Source: Macrostomum hystrix (Eukaryota > Platyhelminthes > Macrostomidae). From it: 64,000 nt of DNA. Positions 12,901 through 23,246 of this stretch are shown here, piece by piece. The stretch lies in NCBI GenBank assembly GCA_950097015.1, contig CATNEN010000026.1:1158001-1222000 (forward strand). The letters are read 5' to 3'. A program made the position numbers and the translations under genes. Under the pieces are notes generated by a model. It saw only the letters and a program-made list of their open reading frames with translations. It ran no database searches and was not told where the DNA came from. Position 1 is the first letter of the stretch; each line of letters begins with the position of its first letter.

Positions 12901-15900
12901 TGCTGCGATTCTAGCTACAACTCCTGCTGCGATTCTAGCTACAACTCCTGCTGCGATTCTAGCTACAACTCCTGCTGCGATTCTAGCTACAACTCCTGCT
13001 GCGATTCTAGCTACAACTCCTGCTGCGATTCTAGCTACAACTCCTGCTGCGATTCTAGCTACAACTCCTGCTGCGATTCTAGCTACAACTCCTGCTGCGA
13101 TTCTAGCTACAACTCCTGCTGCGATTCTAGCTACAACTCCTGCTGCGATTCTAGCTACAACTCCTGCTGCGATTCTAGCTACAACTCCTGCTGCGATTCT
13201 AGCTACAACTCCTGCTGCGATTCTAGCTACAACTCCTGCTGCGATTCTAGCTACAACTCCTGCTGCGATTCTAGCTACAACTCCTGCTGCGATTCTAGCT
13301 ACAACTCCTGCTGCGATTCTAGCTACAACTCCTGCTGCGATTCTAGCTACAACTCCTGCTGCGATTCTAGCTACAACTCCTGCTGCGATTCTAGCTACAA
13401 CTCCTGCTGCGATTCTAGCTACAACTCCTGCTGCGATTCTAGCTACAACTCCTGCTGCGATTCTAGCTACAACTCCTGCTGCGATTCTAGCTACAACTCC
13501 TGCTGCGATTCTAGCTACAACTCCTGCTGCGATTCTAGCTACAACTCCTGCTGCGATTCTAGCTACAACTCCTGCTGCGATTCTAGCTACAACTCCTGCT
13601 GCGATTCTAGCTACAACTCCTGCTGCGATTCTAGCTACAACTCCTGCTGCGATTCTAGCTACAACTCCTGCTGCGATTCTAGCTACAACTCCTGCTGCGA
13701 TTCTAGCTACAACTCCTGCTGCGATTCTAGCTACAACTCCTGCTGCGATTCTAGCTACAACTCCTGCTGCGATTCTAGCTACAACTCCTGCTGCGATTCT
13801 AGCTACAACTCCTGCTGCGATTCTAGCTACAACTCCTGCTGCGATTCTAGCTACAACTCCTGCTGCGATTCTAGCTACAACTCCTGCTGCGATTCTAGCT
13901 ACAACTCCTGCTGCGATTCTAGCTACAACTCCTGCTGCGATTCTAGCTACAACTCCTGCTGCGATTCTAGCTACAACTCCTGCTGCGATTCTAGCTACAA
14001 CTCCTGCTGCGATTCTAGCTACGACTCCTGCTGCGATTCTAGCTACAACTCCTGCTGCGATTCTAGCTACAACTCCTGCTGCGATTCTAGCTACAACTCC
14101 TGCTGCGATTCTAGCTACAACTCCTGCTGCGATTCTAGCTACAACTCCTGCTGCGATTCTAGCTACAACTCCTGCTGCGATTCTAGCTACAACTCCTGCT
14201 GCGATTCTAGCTACAACTCCTGCTGCGATTCTAGCTACAACTCCTGCTGCGATTCTAGCTACAACTCCTGCTGCGATTCTAGCTACAACTCCTGCTGCGA
14301 TTCTAGCTACGACTCCTGCTGCGATTCTAGCTACAACTCCTGCTGCGATTCTAGCTACAACTCCTGCTGCGATTCTAGCTACAACTCCTGCTGCGATTCT
14401 AGCTACAACTCCTGCTGCGATTCTAGCTACAACTCCTGCTGCGATTCTAGCTACAACTCCTGCTGCGATTCTAGCTACAACTCCTGCTGCGATTCTAGCT
14501 ACAACTCCTGCTGCGATTCTAGCTACAACTCCTGCTGCGATTCTAGCTGTAGCTCCTGCTGCGATTCTAGCTACAACTCCTGCTGCGATTCTAGCTACAA
14601 CTCCTGCTGCGATTCTAGCTACAACTCCTGCTGCGATTCTAGCTACAACTCCTGCTGCGATTCTAGCTACAACTCCTGCTGCGATTCTAGCTACAACTCC
14701 TGCTGCGATTCTAGCTACAACTCCTGCTGCGATTCTAGCTACAACTCCTGCTGCGATTCTAGCTACAACTCCTGCTGCGATTCTAGCTACAACTCCTGCT
14801 GCGATTCTAGCTACAACTCCTGCTGCGATTCTAGCTACAACTCCTGCTGCGATTCTAGCTGTAGCTCCTGCTGCGATTCTAGCTACAACTCCTGCTGCGA
14901 TTCTAGCTACAACTCCTGCTGCGATTCTAGCTACTTTTTTCTACTTGATTCTACTTGACTTTCTGATTTCATGTGCGGTTCTGGTTTGCGGGTTGCGGGT
15001 TCGAGTCTCGGGCTGACTAATATTCTGCCACTTCATCCTCTATGCTCAGGTTCCTATAATTTTCATAAATAACAATAAAATTACATTATGGGTTAGCCAT
15101 TTGGGATAGACAACTCAACAAATTCTCTGCCATTTTCTCTATCTGTTTATATGGGATATTGTTTATTTTCTCCCACGAAGTCACACCTCTTTGCTCTGAT
15201 GGCAATTAATGTGCCCTTAGGCGCTGACTCTGCAGCAATAAACTCACTCGCGTTGGTACAAGTGCTGTTGCACTTTTGGCACATACGCTTGTAATCTAAT
15301 TGGCCTCTCCCGCGGCCGCTACGATCTGGCTGCTAGCTGGCCCACTTGGCAATGTTCCAAAAAGCCAATATTGAGCAATGAAAAAGTCAGGCAAACAGAT
15401 GCGGCAGTGCTGAAACAGAGCTGGAGATTGCTGAATGCTAGACAGGAATGACGCATGCTGGGTATCAATTTATAGCCCAACCACTATTACCAGCGCTGGA
15501 AAAAAACATCCCTTTTATTTCTCCCAGCGCTTTTCAGACTCATCGAGGATTCGAATACAGGCATGCACTGTTGGAGCGAAGCAGCTCGACCGGCCAGACT
15601 CCCCTGACTAAGCTGGTCTAGCTGATAAGAAGGCCTATCATCAGCTGAACAAATTCTGAGCTAATCTTGCTGCAGATACCCACATTCTGCGAATCGCTTT
15701 TTAGCCAGCTGTTTTGTACGAGTAGTTTTAAATTGTTTTACTCAGCTCAGCAAAATGCACTAGCTATCTATACTCAAGCAAGTTCGATTTAAATTTTTTA
15801 AATTCTAAATGTACATTCAGAACGTATATACACTCATGCGTCGGGGTAGGGTTGTGCTTTCTACATGTACATTCAGAACGTATGTACACTCGTGCGTCGG

Positions 15901-16707
15901 GGTAGGGTTGTGTTTTCTAAATGTACAATAACGGAGCAGAGAGGAGGCGAGAGGACACGTGCACAGAGGGTTAGAAAATTCAAAACCGAATTTACAGGCG
16001 AATAGATAGCTGTTACGTCATAAGGTAAATATTTTAACTGACAGCTATTAAAAGTCCAAACAAAACCTATGTCTAACATTAGTGTTCATGTTAGTTTTGT
16101 TAGTTTAAGCAAATAATCACCAGCTACTGGTAATTTCAATCCAGGGGCTTAAACCGATCCTTAATGCTATCTGACATACATTTTTAAAACTTACATGCCA
16201 CGTGGCGTAGTTTGGTGGCTGAAAGTTATAAAGTAACGAAAACTTCTGTATGGATGCAAATTAAATTCAGAACAAACTGTTGCTTACTCTTAGACCCCTC
16301 ACTTGGCCATAGAAAAACGCCATAGACTATATGATCCCTTCAATGTCCTCCGAAAGAGAAGTTCCGCTTGTTGATTGGTTCATGTTTATTCGAGTATGTA
16401 CGAGCTAACTATTGCACTTACCTGCTGCGTTATATAATTTCCATGAGCAGACACTTCAGCGGAAACGACCCATCCGCCTGGACTGCCGCCGTCGGCGTCA
16501 CCACATCCAACCTTCTGTTGCCGACGCTGCGCCGTCCCAATTGAAATGGGCGCCGTCGGAATCGACGTAGATGCTGATGCCAAATCGCGGACGCTGCTCT
16601 GCCGGCTGGGCCAGCAGCTGGCGTCCGAGCCGCGACGAGAGCAACTGTTGGCTGCTCCTCTAGGAGAGAAGTTGGCAACACCTGAGAGGTGCTGCTGGTG
16701 GTATGGC

Positions 16708-16757
<50 letters not shown>

Positions 16758-17934
16758 ATACTGCTTCTGATTTTGCTTAGGGATGGTGCGATTGAAGGTT
16801 TAGTTAATACGTGTTCAATTATTTCATATAAATTTCACTGGGACTTTAAATTTGGGAGCCTAACCACAGGAAACTCTCTCAATTCAAGTGGGCAAGAGAG
16901 ACAAATTAATTTCTGTTCCGCAAGTTCTAGTGTTTCTCCAGAAACTGTTTTGCTATGTCGCGGGTGTATTCATATGGTTTCCAATTCTTGAGGCAAGAAA
17001 ACGATTTTCTCTTCTGGCTTTTCTTCGAGCCTGAATAGTTTAATGAAGTTAAGCGAGATTATCGGGACTTTTAGTCAGCGATTTAGACTTAAACAAACTG
17101 GGAGAGACTGGGGCATGAGAATAACAGGCCAGAGTGTGAGCTGGCTGCGGAGAGCTAGCAAAATACCATTTACTGAAGAGAGATTAGGCGAATGGATTTG
17201 GCAATAACTAGCTCAAGTGTGCTCAGCTGAGTGGACGCCCTGAGATGCCAATAGCTGCCGAGGGCTGAGCCTCATGATCTGGGCCACCAGCTTTGTTTAG
17301 CTGCGTAAAAATGCACAAAAAACTTATAAATTGAGCTGGTGAGCCACGGCTGCCACAGCTGCGATGGCACTTGACTGCCACTTTTAGCAGGACCACACAA
17401 GATTTCCGCGGCAGTAGAGACCTCAAATTAACTTATGCCCTATGTTGACTCCCAGTGTGCACTATCTGTCGAGTTTACTCTAACAAAGTTTCTGCTAAAT
17501 CAACTATATTAAAACGGATGAACGGATGTACACGGAAATTTCCTAGATCCTAGATTTGGTTCTGAATGAAGAGTTGCGAATTAATACGAAGTATTCCATT
17601 CATTAAGCTCAGGTATAAAAGCGATAGTCATTACATTATTACAGCATCTGCTTTTAAGGAAAGTTAAATAAATCTCCCAGACATGCATCATACCTGTACC
17701 CTAGCCAGAGGGATTACGTCAGCATACTGAGGTCGTTGCCACATAGTTGCTCCGCTCATATAATTGTAATAGTATGGCCGACCAGTGGCATGATCATAAA
17801 ATTCCCACCATTGATTGCTATCCAAAGGCTTAACTCGGCTTCCGTCTGGTGGCAGCCTGACACAGTCGCCAGTCTCCAGGTTCACATACATAGATGTACG
17901 AGAGCGTGTATCGCATATTTCCACCCAATCGTAG
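1501..17934 (-). CDS. ARHGAP39: ARHGAP39/Vilse-like RhoGAP (WW-MyTH4-RhoGAP), 5' incomplete
   Basis: Exons in transcription order: 17934-17694, 16775-16422 (the acceptor could instead be at 16766), 4087-3578, 3392-2655, 2419-1983 and 1846-1501; all junction phases agree. The first exon shown encodes tandem WW domains (YDWVEICDTRSRTSMYVN, then QWWEFYDHATGRPYYYN). Next come a Gln/Ser/Pro-rich linker with two polyQ runs, a MyTH4 domain (GYMGDRR; LQLGWELLAVCLQFFPPS), and a RhoGAP domain with the arginine finger in STEGIFRAPGD, plus SLLKLWYRELPEPLIP and TKMDATGLAVVLAPSLLRC. The family stimulates GTP hydrolysis by Rac/Cdc42-type GTPases and acts downstream of Robo in axon guidance (family knowledge). 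About 875 codons are seen against roughly 1080 aa in the human protein; the start exon was not found. The first WW lacks its usual second Trp. The donor at 1983 (AG|GTCCTC) is weak but phase-correct. Confidence 0.88.
2455..2650. repeat. 23-bp intronic tandem array
   Basis: About eight imperfect copies of a unit built on CATTACCTAACCTACCTGTG lie in the RhoGAP intron between the MyTH4 and RhoGAP exons. Confidence 0.8.
3466..3552 (-). mobile_element. Possible SINE-A fragment
   Basis: A short stretch in the RhoGAP intron resembles the CA/GT-rich middle of the SINE-A family (AAGCACACCCAGGCACAC, then ACACAGGTGTGTACATC). It is too short and diverged to be sure. Confidence 0.3.
3858..3935. repeat. 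CTG/CAG microsatellite coding polyQ
   Basis: About 25 CTG triplets on the plus strand read as an uninterrupted glutamine tract in the minus-strand RhoGAP exon 4087-3578. A shorter CAG run lies at 4016-4038 in the same exon and reads as alanine-rich sequence in the gene's frame. Confidence 0.9.
4195..4710. repeat. 12-bp satellite array (TTCATTTCTGCC)
   Basis: About 43 head-to-tail 12-bp units, TTCATTTCTGCC with a common variant TTCATTTCTCCC. They lie at the start of the 12.3 kb RhoGAP intron. The period is a multiple of three, so the array is open in several frames; the open frame that enters the upstream exon is intronic here. Confidence 0.95.
4711..5220. other. Unique intronic sequence
   Basis: This is non-repetitive DNA between two satellite arrays inside the RhoGAP intron. 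I see no gene in it. Confidence 0.5.
5225..5795. repeat. 12-bp satellite array (CTACGATTCCTT)
   Basis: About 47 twelve-bp units of the form CTACGATTCCTT / TTCGATTCCAT, organised in longer repeats: the stretch around 5355-5450 recurs almost exactly around 5605-5700. It lies in the RhoGAP intron. The core is related to those of the arrays at 6.3, 11.7 and 22.9 kb. Confidence 0.93.
6255..7290. repeat. 25-bp satellite array (AGCTGCGATTCC core)
   Basis: About 40 imperfect units made of AGCTGCGATTCC followed by ATCCTCCGAGTCT. Variants carry TTTCTATGATTTC insertions and decay toward both ends. It lies in the RhoGAP intron. Confidence 0.9.
7291..7569. other. Unique intronic sequence
   Basis: This is unique sequence between two arrays, with no recognisable feature. 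Confidence 0.5.
7570..9172. repeat. 16-bp satellite array with two interleaved variants
   Basis: About 100 units of GGAACAYSAGCACTCT. A CATCAG/CATCAC type and a CACGAG type occur in alternating blocks, and the CACGAG blocks often carry CTTAGAACACGAG or CTTAAAAAACGAG junctions. Whole blocks repeat (around 8.2-8.6, 8.74-8.9 and 8.99-9.17 kb), which shows block-wise amplification. The 16-bp period reads as a 16-aa repeat, so open frames here are artefacts. Confidence 0.93.
9173..9689. other. Unique intronic sequence
   Basis: I see no gene or repeat. The short open frames show no recognisable motif. Confidence 0.4.
9690..9892 (+). mobile_element. SINE-B copy (tRNA-derived), 5' truncated
   Basis: It has a Pol III B-box-like GGTTCGATTC and the family body (GCATCAGCATTGGATAATTG; CCAGTCCATGGACTGAACAG) shared with the copies at 27.9, 37.0, 45.4 and 57.0 kb. 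It ends in a GACA microsatellite. Confidence 0.75.
9886..9960. repeat. (GACA)n microsatellite
   Basis: About 18 uninterrupted GACA tetramers at the 3' end of the SINE-B copy, probably expanded from its tail. Confidence 0.95.
9961..10677. other. Unique intronic sequence
   Basis: No supported gene lies here. Short open frames on both strands show no motif. Confidence 0.4.
10678..10952 (-). mobile_element. SINE-A copy (tRNA-derived)
   Basis: A reverse-oriented copy of a family whose consensus head reads like a tRNA (AGTGGTTAACGCGTTTGGCTC, abbreviated here; B box GAGCTCGATTCCGCGG). A conserved body with ACGGTATCTGTGTGCGTGTG follows. Here the tRNA-like head is at the right-hand end. Confidence 0.8.
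10953..11710. other. Unique intronic sequence
   Basis: Nothing is recognised in this interval before the large satellite. Confidence 0.4.
11711..14936. repeat. 24-bp satellite array, about 134 copies
   Basis: A highly homogeneous 3.2 kb array. Each unit has two 12-bp halves, AGCTACAACTCC and TGCTGCGATTCT. Rare variants are AGCTGTAGCTCC (starting at 12121, 12481, 14545 and 14857) and AGCTACGACTCC (12769, 14017 and 14305). Read on the plus strand it gives a frame of more than 1100 codons repeating ILATTPAA, antisense to and inside an intron of the RhoGAP gene. I treat this as noncoding. Confidence 0.95.
14937..15804. other. Unique intronic sequence
   Basis: No gene is recognised. A short CCCAGCGCT / CCAGCGCTGG repeat lies near 15490-15530. 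Confidence 0.4.
15805..15925. repeat. 62-bp tandem duplication
   Basis: Two adjacent copies containing ACATTCAGAACGTAT and CGTCGGGGTAGGGTTGTG, differing at a few positions, lie in the RhoGAP intron. Confidence 0.85.
16709..16755. repeat. CTG/CAG microsatellite coding polyQ
   Basis: About 15 CTG triplets read as glutamines in the minus-strand RhoGAP exon 16775-16422. This is the second polyQ run of the same protein. Confidence 0.9.
16776..17693. other. RhoGAP intron, no other feature
   Basis: This is the intron between the WW exon and the polyQ exon. I see no repeat array or gene. Confidence 0.5.
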
Positions 17935-19333
17935 CTGCAGAGACAAAAAGCAAATTTATCGTACATCGTTTTTGTGTTTTCAATAGGTTCTAACGATTAG
18001 AATGAATACTAAAAATAAAAAACTGGTGCAGAGATTTTTCAAATTCGAGATATATAATAGTATAATAGTACTAAATACTCGAGACGATATAATCTTAAAT
18101 AATTGTTATCTTAATCTTTTTGAATCACACAAAGCCTAGAAATAGCAGAATAAGTGATATGCGCAAAAATACTTACACGGAACAATGATTCATTATAGGA
18201 GAGTATCCGTATCAAAATAAACAAAGAATCTAGATAAACACATTTTTTTCGATGTTCGAGGTTAGATCCGAACAAACTGCATTTTTTGACAATGCTGATA
18301 GAATTGCTTGACTTTTTGTACCGCATAGTTCTTAAAATCGTACGCTTAGTTTTTTCGTAATCGAATTAACAAATTCAGAATATTATCACAAAATTGATAT
18401 AAAAACTAAAAGTTTTCTGTTTTCACAATAAAACCTGTTAGATTTTAACTTTTTGCATTAAGTTTTATTGATTTTAAATTTATAAAATGTAGCGATCTTT
18501 TTTCAACTTCTGACATTCATTTCATTTTATTGTCCATGCATGCAGACATGCTTTTCAACGAATATCACGTTCGCGTCAAGCTTAAACTTTCCTTATAATG
18601 GTAATGTCGAATATTTTAATATGATATATAAAATTTACGCTTTTATATTTTTAAAGTATACTTTATTATACTTTGATTCAATGTGCGATTTCGGTAAATT
18701 GTATGCATGTTGAGTTCGACTGCTGTTTAGATTTCGAGGATTGATTTTTCTTTTTTTTTTATCAGTCATTAATATCGATACCTATTCTTCAGATTTTGTT
18801 TCTATTTGATTTTTTATTTGCTCAAATAAGACTAGTACAACCATAACAACAACAACTTGTCTAAACTGCTAGTTTTAAGTTGCTACTATACAGTGACTAA
18901 AGTAAACTAGTTTTAAGTTAGCTTATTTTAATATACTCTCTAATCTTTAATCACTACATGACTGACAAAGTATTTCAACAATAAAACGCACACAAACAAT
19001 TATTTTTTAAATTTATCTGTGCATGCTTAGTATTAGAAAAAAACTTTTTATAAAATTTAACTTTAATTGAAAAAGACAAACTTTGCACATAATATATATT
19101 GCTTCTTAGTTTATTTTATTACTCGCAGAAGCAATCGCCGAAGCAGCATTTCCCAATTTCCCAATGCAAATGCTACATAAAAACATAATCATTGTAATCC
19201 GAAGCTTAAAACATAAAAAATAGATTTTTTCTTGATCTAAACTACATAACTAGTTTCAGAAACTTCATCGGCAGTGACAGTTTTGCAAGCAGGCGACTGG
19301 ATCGTCTTCCAAAACTCACCAGAGTGATTCACC
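17935..19333. promoter_or_regulatory. AT-rich head-to-head interval between RhoGAP and CEP112-like genes
   Basis: The two genes point away from each other across this 1.4 kb interval, which is clearly AT-richer than its surroundings. It must contain the CEP112-like promoter and part of the RhoGAP gene's missing 5' end. No clear TATA box or start exon could be assigned. Its role as a bidirectional promoter is inferred from position only. Confidence 0.4.
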
Positions 19334-22255
19334 ATGATTGAAATAGACGATAGCAATGCAGTGCAAATTCGCCGATGTGACGCCAGCTTCGATCAGTGCA
19401 TCGAGGACCTGAAGCCATTTATTCTATGCCTAGCAACGCGCCAGGAGAAGCAGCTCTGCAGCGACTGGGTGCGCCGTCTGTGCGAGGTGAGCGCCGACAG
19501 CCTGGCTGAAAAGCAGCGGCGCAAAGCCTACGCCGATAGCCTGTTCGCCATGCTGCGCGAGGGCCGCCTGACTGCGCCGTTCAACGCCGGCCCGCCCGAG
19601 TCTCCTGGTCTGCCATCGACAATGCCGCCGAGTGTAGCCTCGTCGGCCGCAGCAGCTGCTGCAAGTGCAGCTGCCTCAGAATATTTCTGGCAAGCTTCGC
19701 CCGGCTCCGTATCGTCTGGTACCAATCAAACAGTGACGACATCCTCGCATGCCATGAAATTTCCGGAAAATCTGACGTCACCTCAACTAATTACGTCATC
19801 ATCAACAATGACGTCATCACAGACGCCATCGACTCGCTGGACAAGCAACGGCATCGATTATAACGATGTTGGGCGGGTCAAGACCTCTACACAGCAGGCA
19901 CCTTCATCGGGCGACTCGTCAGCGTTGACATCAGCAACGGCCGCCTTGGAGCGTGCTCGTGCTGAGGCTGCTGACTATCGATCGCGCCTGTCGACCTGTC
20001 AGCGCCGCTGTGACGAGCTGTCGGACGAGCTGGCCGAACTGGCCGAACGTCGCGAATGCGAGTCTACTGAGGCGTCCGCCTCGGCCGAGTTGCGCATTCG
20101 CGAGGCTCAGCTGCTCGGCGAACGGCGCGTTCAGCAGTTGGAGTCGGAGCGGGACGCTCTAGTTGCTAAGCAACGCCAGCAGCTTCAGTCGGTTATAGAC
20201 GAGACGCGGCAGAGTCTTCAGGAGGCGGAGACGCGGCACAGTGAGCAGGTATTTTTCATCAAACTTATCAGTCTATAACAGTAGGTGGGAAACGAGGTTC
20301 ACGAAGTGCGTCTGCACTGCTTTGATTAATATCATTCTTGCCACACACAGGTCGCGGAACTGCAGCGATCGCTGGCTCAGCTACGCGAAGACTTGGCCGG
20401 AACAAGCGAAGCAGCCGCCGAAGCAGCAGCCGCAGCGACAAAAGAACGCCGTTCACTGGAGGCTCGACTTGAACGCTCGGAATCTGAGCGTGAGAGACTA
20501 GAAACTGAGTATCAGCAGTGCCTAGCAGAGCACGAGTCTGAGTTAGGCGCACTGCGCTCAAAACACGAGGCCGCTCTTGCGTTCGCTCGACATGAGGCCC
20601 GCCTCGAGGCCGAGCGAAGCGCCGAACTGCTGACTGATCAGCGCGACCAGCTGGCCGAACTGAGGCGCGCTCTATCGGCGTCCGAGTCAGCGCGCCTTCG
20701 CGAAGCGCGCGAAGCCGAATCGCGACTCGAGTCGGAGCGCGCCGCCGAACGAGAACGCGCCGAAGCGCGCAGCGTTGAAGCAAATCGGCGCACGACAGAT
20801 GAGTTGACGCGACGAGCCGAAGCAATCCGACGGCTCGAGGAGGCCCTTGCCGAGTCGGAGCGCCGAGTTGAACGGGCGAACGCGGAGGCGGCTCAGTCTG
20901 CTGAGTCAGCTGCGGCGGAGATGCGTCGCCAATGCGAGCGTCAGCTGGGCGACCTGCGACGCCGGGCGGAAGCGGCTGACGCTGATTTGGAATCGGCTGG
21001 GCAGCTGCGCGAGCGTCAGGCGCAGGAGTTCAAGGCCCGCCTGGAAGCGGCACGTGCCGAGGCTGACGAGCGTCTTCGACAGTCGGAGGCCGATTCGAAG
21101 CGACGTGCAGCTGAGGCCCGGTCTGAGTGGGACCGGACGGCGCGACGAATGCGGGAGGAGGCTCAGGCAGCGGCCAACGCGGCAAAGGAGCGACTCGCAG
21201 CGGCTGAGGCTGCAGCAGCGAAGCGCTCGGAGGAGGCAGCCGAAGAGGCGGCTGGCCTTCGCCGGGAGGTGAAGCGGCTTAAAGCGGAGCTATTGTCCGA
21301 GCGTCAGGCCCGTCAGCAGCAGCTGCTGGAGCTGGGTCTGCTTAGGCAGGAAGAGACCGCCCGGCTGCAGCGACAGATGGAGCAGCAGGTGGGCAAATAG
21401 AAGCTTTAGCTTAGTTTGGTATTTACCAGTGTGCAATTCTATTCACACACGGTGTATAGAAGCCGCGGATGTAAAATGTTAAATATGCAGCTAAATACCG
21501 CTTGTTCAAAGACCAATAAAGCGTTGAGATAAAATTAAATGCTCAAAATTCGAAGTAACACTTACGGTCAAAGTAACATTTAAGGTCAAAGTAACATTTA
21601 AGGTCAAAAAAAATTCTTGACGAAAAACCCTTATACATTGTAGGCAGCTGATGCTCGCGTCGAAGCTGAAGCCGAGCGCGTCCGTCTGGCTCGCGAAGCC
21701 TCTGAGTCAGCGGAGCGCGCTCTGCGCGCCACAGACGCCCGTCTGGCCGAGCTGGAGGCCGATTGGCGTCGGCGAGTCGAACAGGCGGCTGCCGGACTGT
21801 CCGAAGCGCGCGCCGAGGCCGACGAATTGCGAGCCGAACGTCGCCGCCTACTTGCGGCGCTGGCCAGCGGCACCGAGGCGGCCGAGAACGCGCTGGCCGC
21901 TGAGCGGAGCCGCTGCGAGCAGCGCCGCCGTCGACTGGCCGAGAAACTCAGCATCAGGCTGGAGACGGAGCGTCAGGCGCGTCGCCTCGCTGAGGAACGG
22001 CTGGCCGAGGCGCAGCTGACCGCGGAACGAACGCTCCTGGAAGCAGAGGCCGGGTACCAGCGCCAGCTGCAGGGCCTCCTGCCGGCCGAGCTGCAGCAGC
22101 AGCTGGAGGCCACCATCGCCAGCCTGCGCCAGCAGGTGACGGCCCTGCGTCAGCGCTGTCGCCAACTGGCCGAGGCGGAAGCCTCTAGGCGCGGCAGGCC
22201 GACTGGCAGCGCGAACGAAAGTTTTGAACCGGTTGAGGCCGATTTGAATTCTTGA
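19334..22255 (+). CDS. CEP112: CEP112-like centrosomal coiled-coil protein (DUF4485)
   Basis: Three exons, 19334-20248, 20351-21388 and 21644-22255, all joined in phase 0, give 854 aa (human CEP112 is about 955). The ATG has ACC before it. Residues about 15-83 match the DUF4485 N-terminal domain of CEP112/CCDC46: FDQCIEDLKPFILCL, WVRRLC, and YADSLFAMLREGRLTAPF. Residues about 85-190 are Ser/Thr/Ala-rich and probably disordered. From about 195 to near the C terminus the chain is almost unbroken Arg/Glu/Ala-rich heptad sequence (long coiled coil). CEP112 is a centrosomal protein in animals; its role here is inferred. A candidate poly(A) signal lies at about 22518. Arg and Glu codons are strongly GC-biased, which produces long shadow frames on both strands. 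Confidence 0.82.
21550..21612. repeat. Short intronic tandem repeat
   Basis: Three imperfect copies of GGTCAAAGTAACATTTAA lie in the second intron of the CEP112-like gene. Confidence 0.7.
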
Positions 22256-22282
22256 GAAAAACCTGAGAATTTAAAGTTCTGC

Positions 22283-22330
22283 TGTTTTAGAGAGGTCAGG
22301 AGTTCGAATCTCAGTCCACTCCAAAATGCA
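22283..22330 (+). mobile_element. Possible SINE-B head fragment
   Basis: The stretch AGGAGTTCGAATCTCAG followed by TCCACTCC resembles the B-box region of the SINE-B copies just after the CEP112-like stop codon. It is short. Confidence 0.3.
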
Positions 22331-22871
22331 TATAAATGGCCGAATCAACGTTAAGTAGAACTGCTATTAATCTATTCTGTTGGGTTGCTAGCTGCCTCTG
22401 ATCAGTAGCTAGGATTGATCGATAGCTCTGCATTTTTCATTCACTCTGAAAGCCACTCCGTCCAGTTTCAATGCTTGGCCTTTTCATTTTAGCGCTCAAA
22501 TTGTTATTGTTTTTTTAAATAAAAGTAAGGAACCTCAGGCACATTTAGGTGGATATTTAAAAAAAGCTATGCACATTTTAATTGGTTTCAAACCAGTAAA
22601 CGCTTGTTGGTCTACTCATAGTAGCCTAGAAGACTATTCCGCGATTTTTTTCTTGCGTTGCGAATTATCAAAGCAAGCCAGTGCTACCCCAGCATGCGCG
22701 AGTATTCAAACTGTGCTTTTGATTTTTTTACGTTTTTCGTTTGTTAATAAAATTGTATAACAATATGCTTGACTGACTACTTACCAGGGCACTGGTTGCG
22801 CTGCAGTAAAATCACTGATTTCGAAACACATTTCCCATTCTTGTCTTTAAGAGCGTATCTTGAACTGGTAT

Positions 22872-23246
22872 CGCAGCTTGAATAACAACGGGAATCGTAG
22901 CTATAATCGTAACTAAAACTCTAGCTACAATTATGGTGGGAATCGCAGCGGGAATCGCAGCTGGAATCGCAGCTGGAATCGTAGCCATAGTCACAGCGGA
23001 AGTCGTAGGATTATTCGCTGCAGGAATCGAGGCTAGAATCGAAGCGGGAATCGAAGCTAGAACCGCAGCAGGAATCGAAGTTGGAATCGCAGCTGGAATC
23101 GAAGCTGGAATCGAAGCTAGAATCGCAGCTGGAATCGAAGCTAGAATCGCAGCAGGAATCGAATCTATAATTGCAGCAAGAATCGAAGCTAGAATCGCAG
23201 CTAGAAACACTGCGTGAGTCGAAGTTGGAATCGCAAATATAATCAT
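22872..23246. repeat. 12-bp satellite array (GAATCGCAGCTG)
   Basis: About 30 units of RGAATCGNAGCT. On the other strand this reads AGCTNCGATTC, the same core as the arrays inside the RhoGAP intron. It lies between the CEP112-like and EML-like genes. Confidence 0.9.

Noticed and set aside
11588-15016. Plus-strand open frame of 1142 codons repeating ILATTPAA
   Set aside because: It is a tandem satellite lying antisense within an intron. The open frame follows from a 24-bp unit without a stop; no non-repeat domain is attached.
20268-20825. 185-codon minus-strand frame in the CEP112-like gene
   Set aside because: It is a shadow of the GC-rich, Arg/Glu-biased coiled-coil coding sequence on the plus strand.
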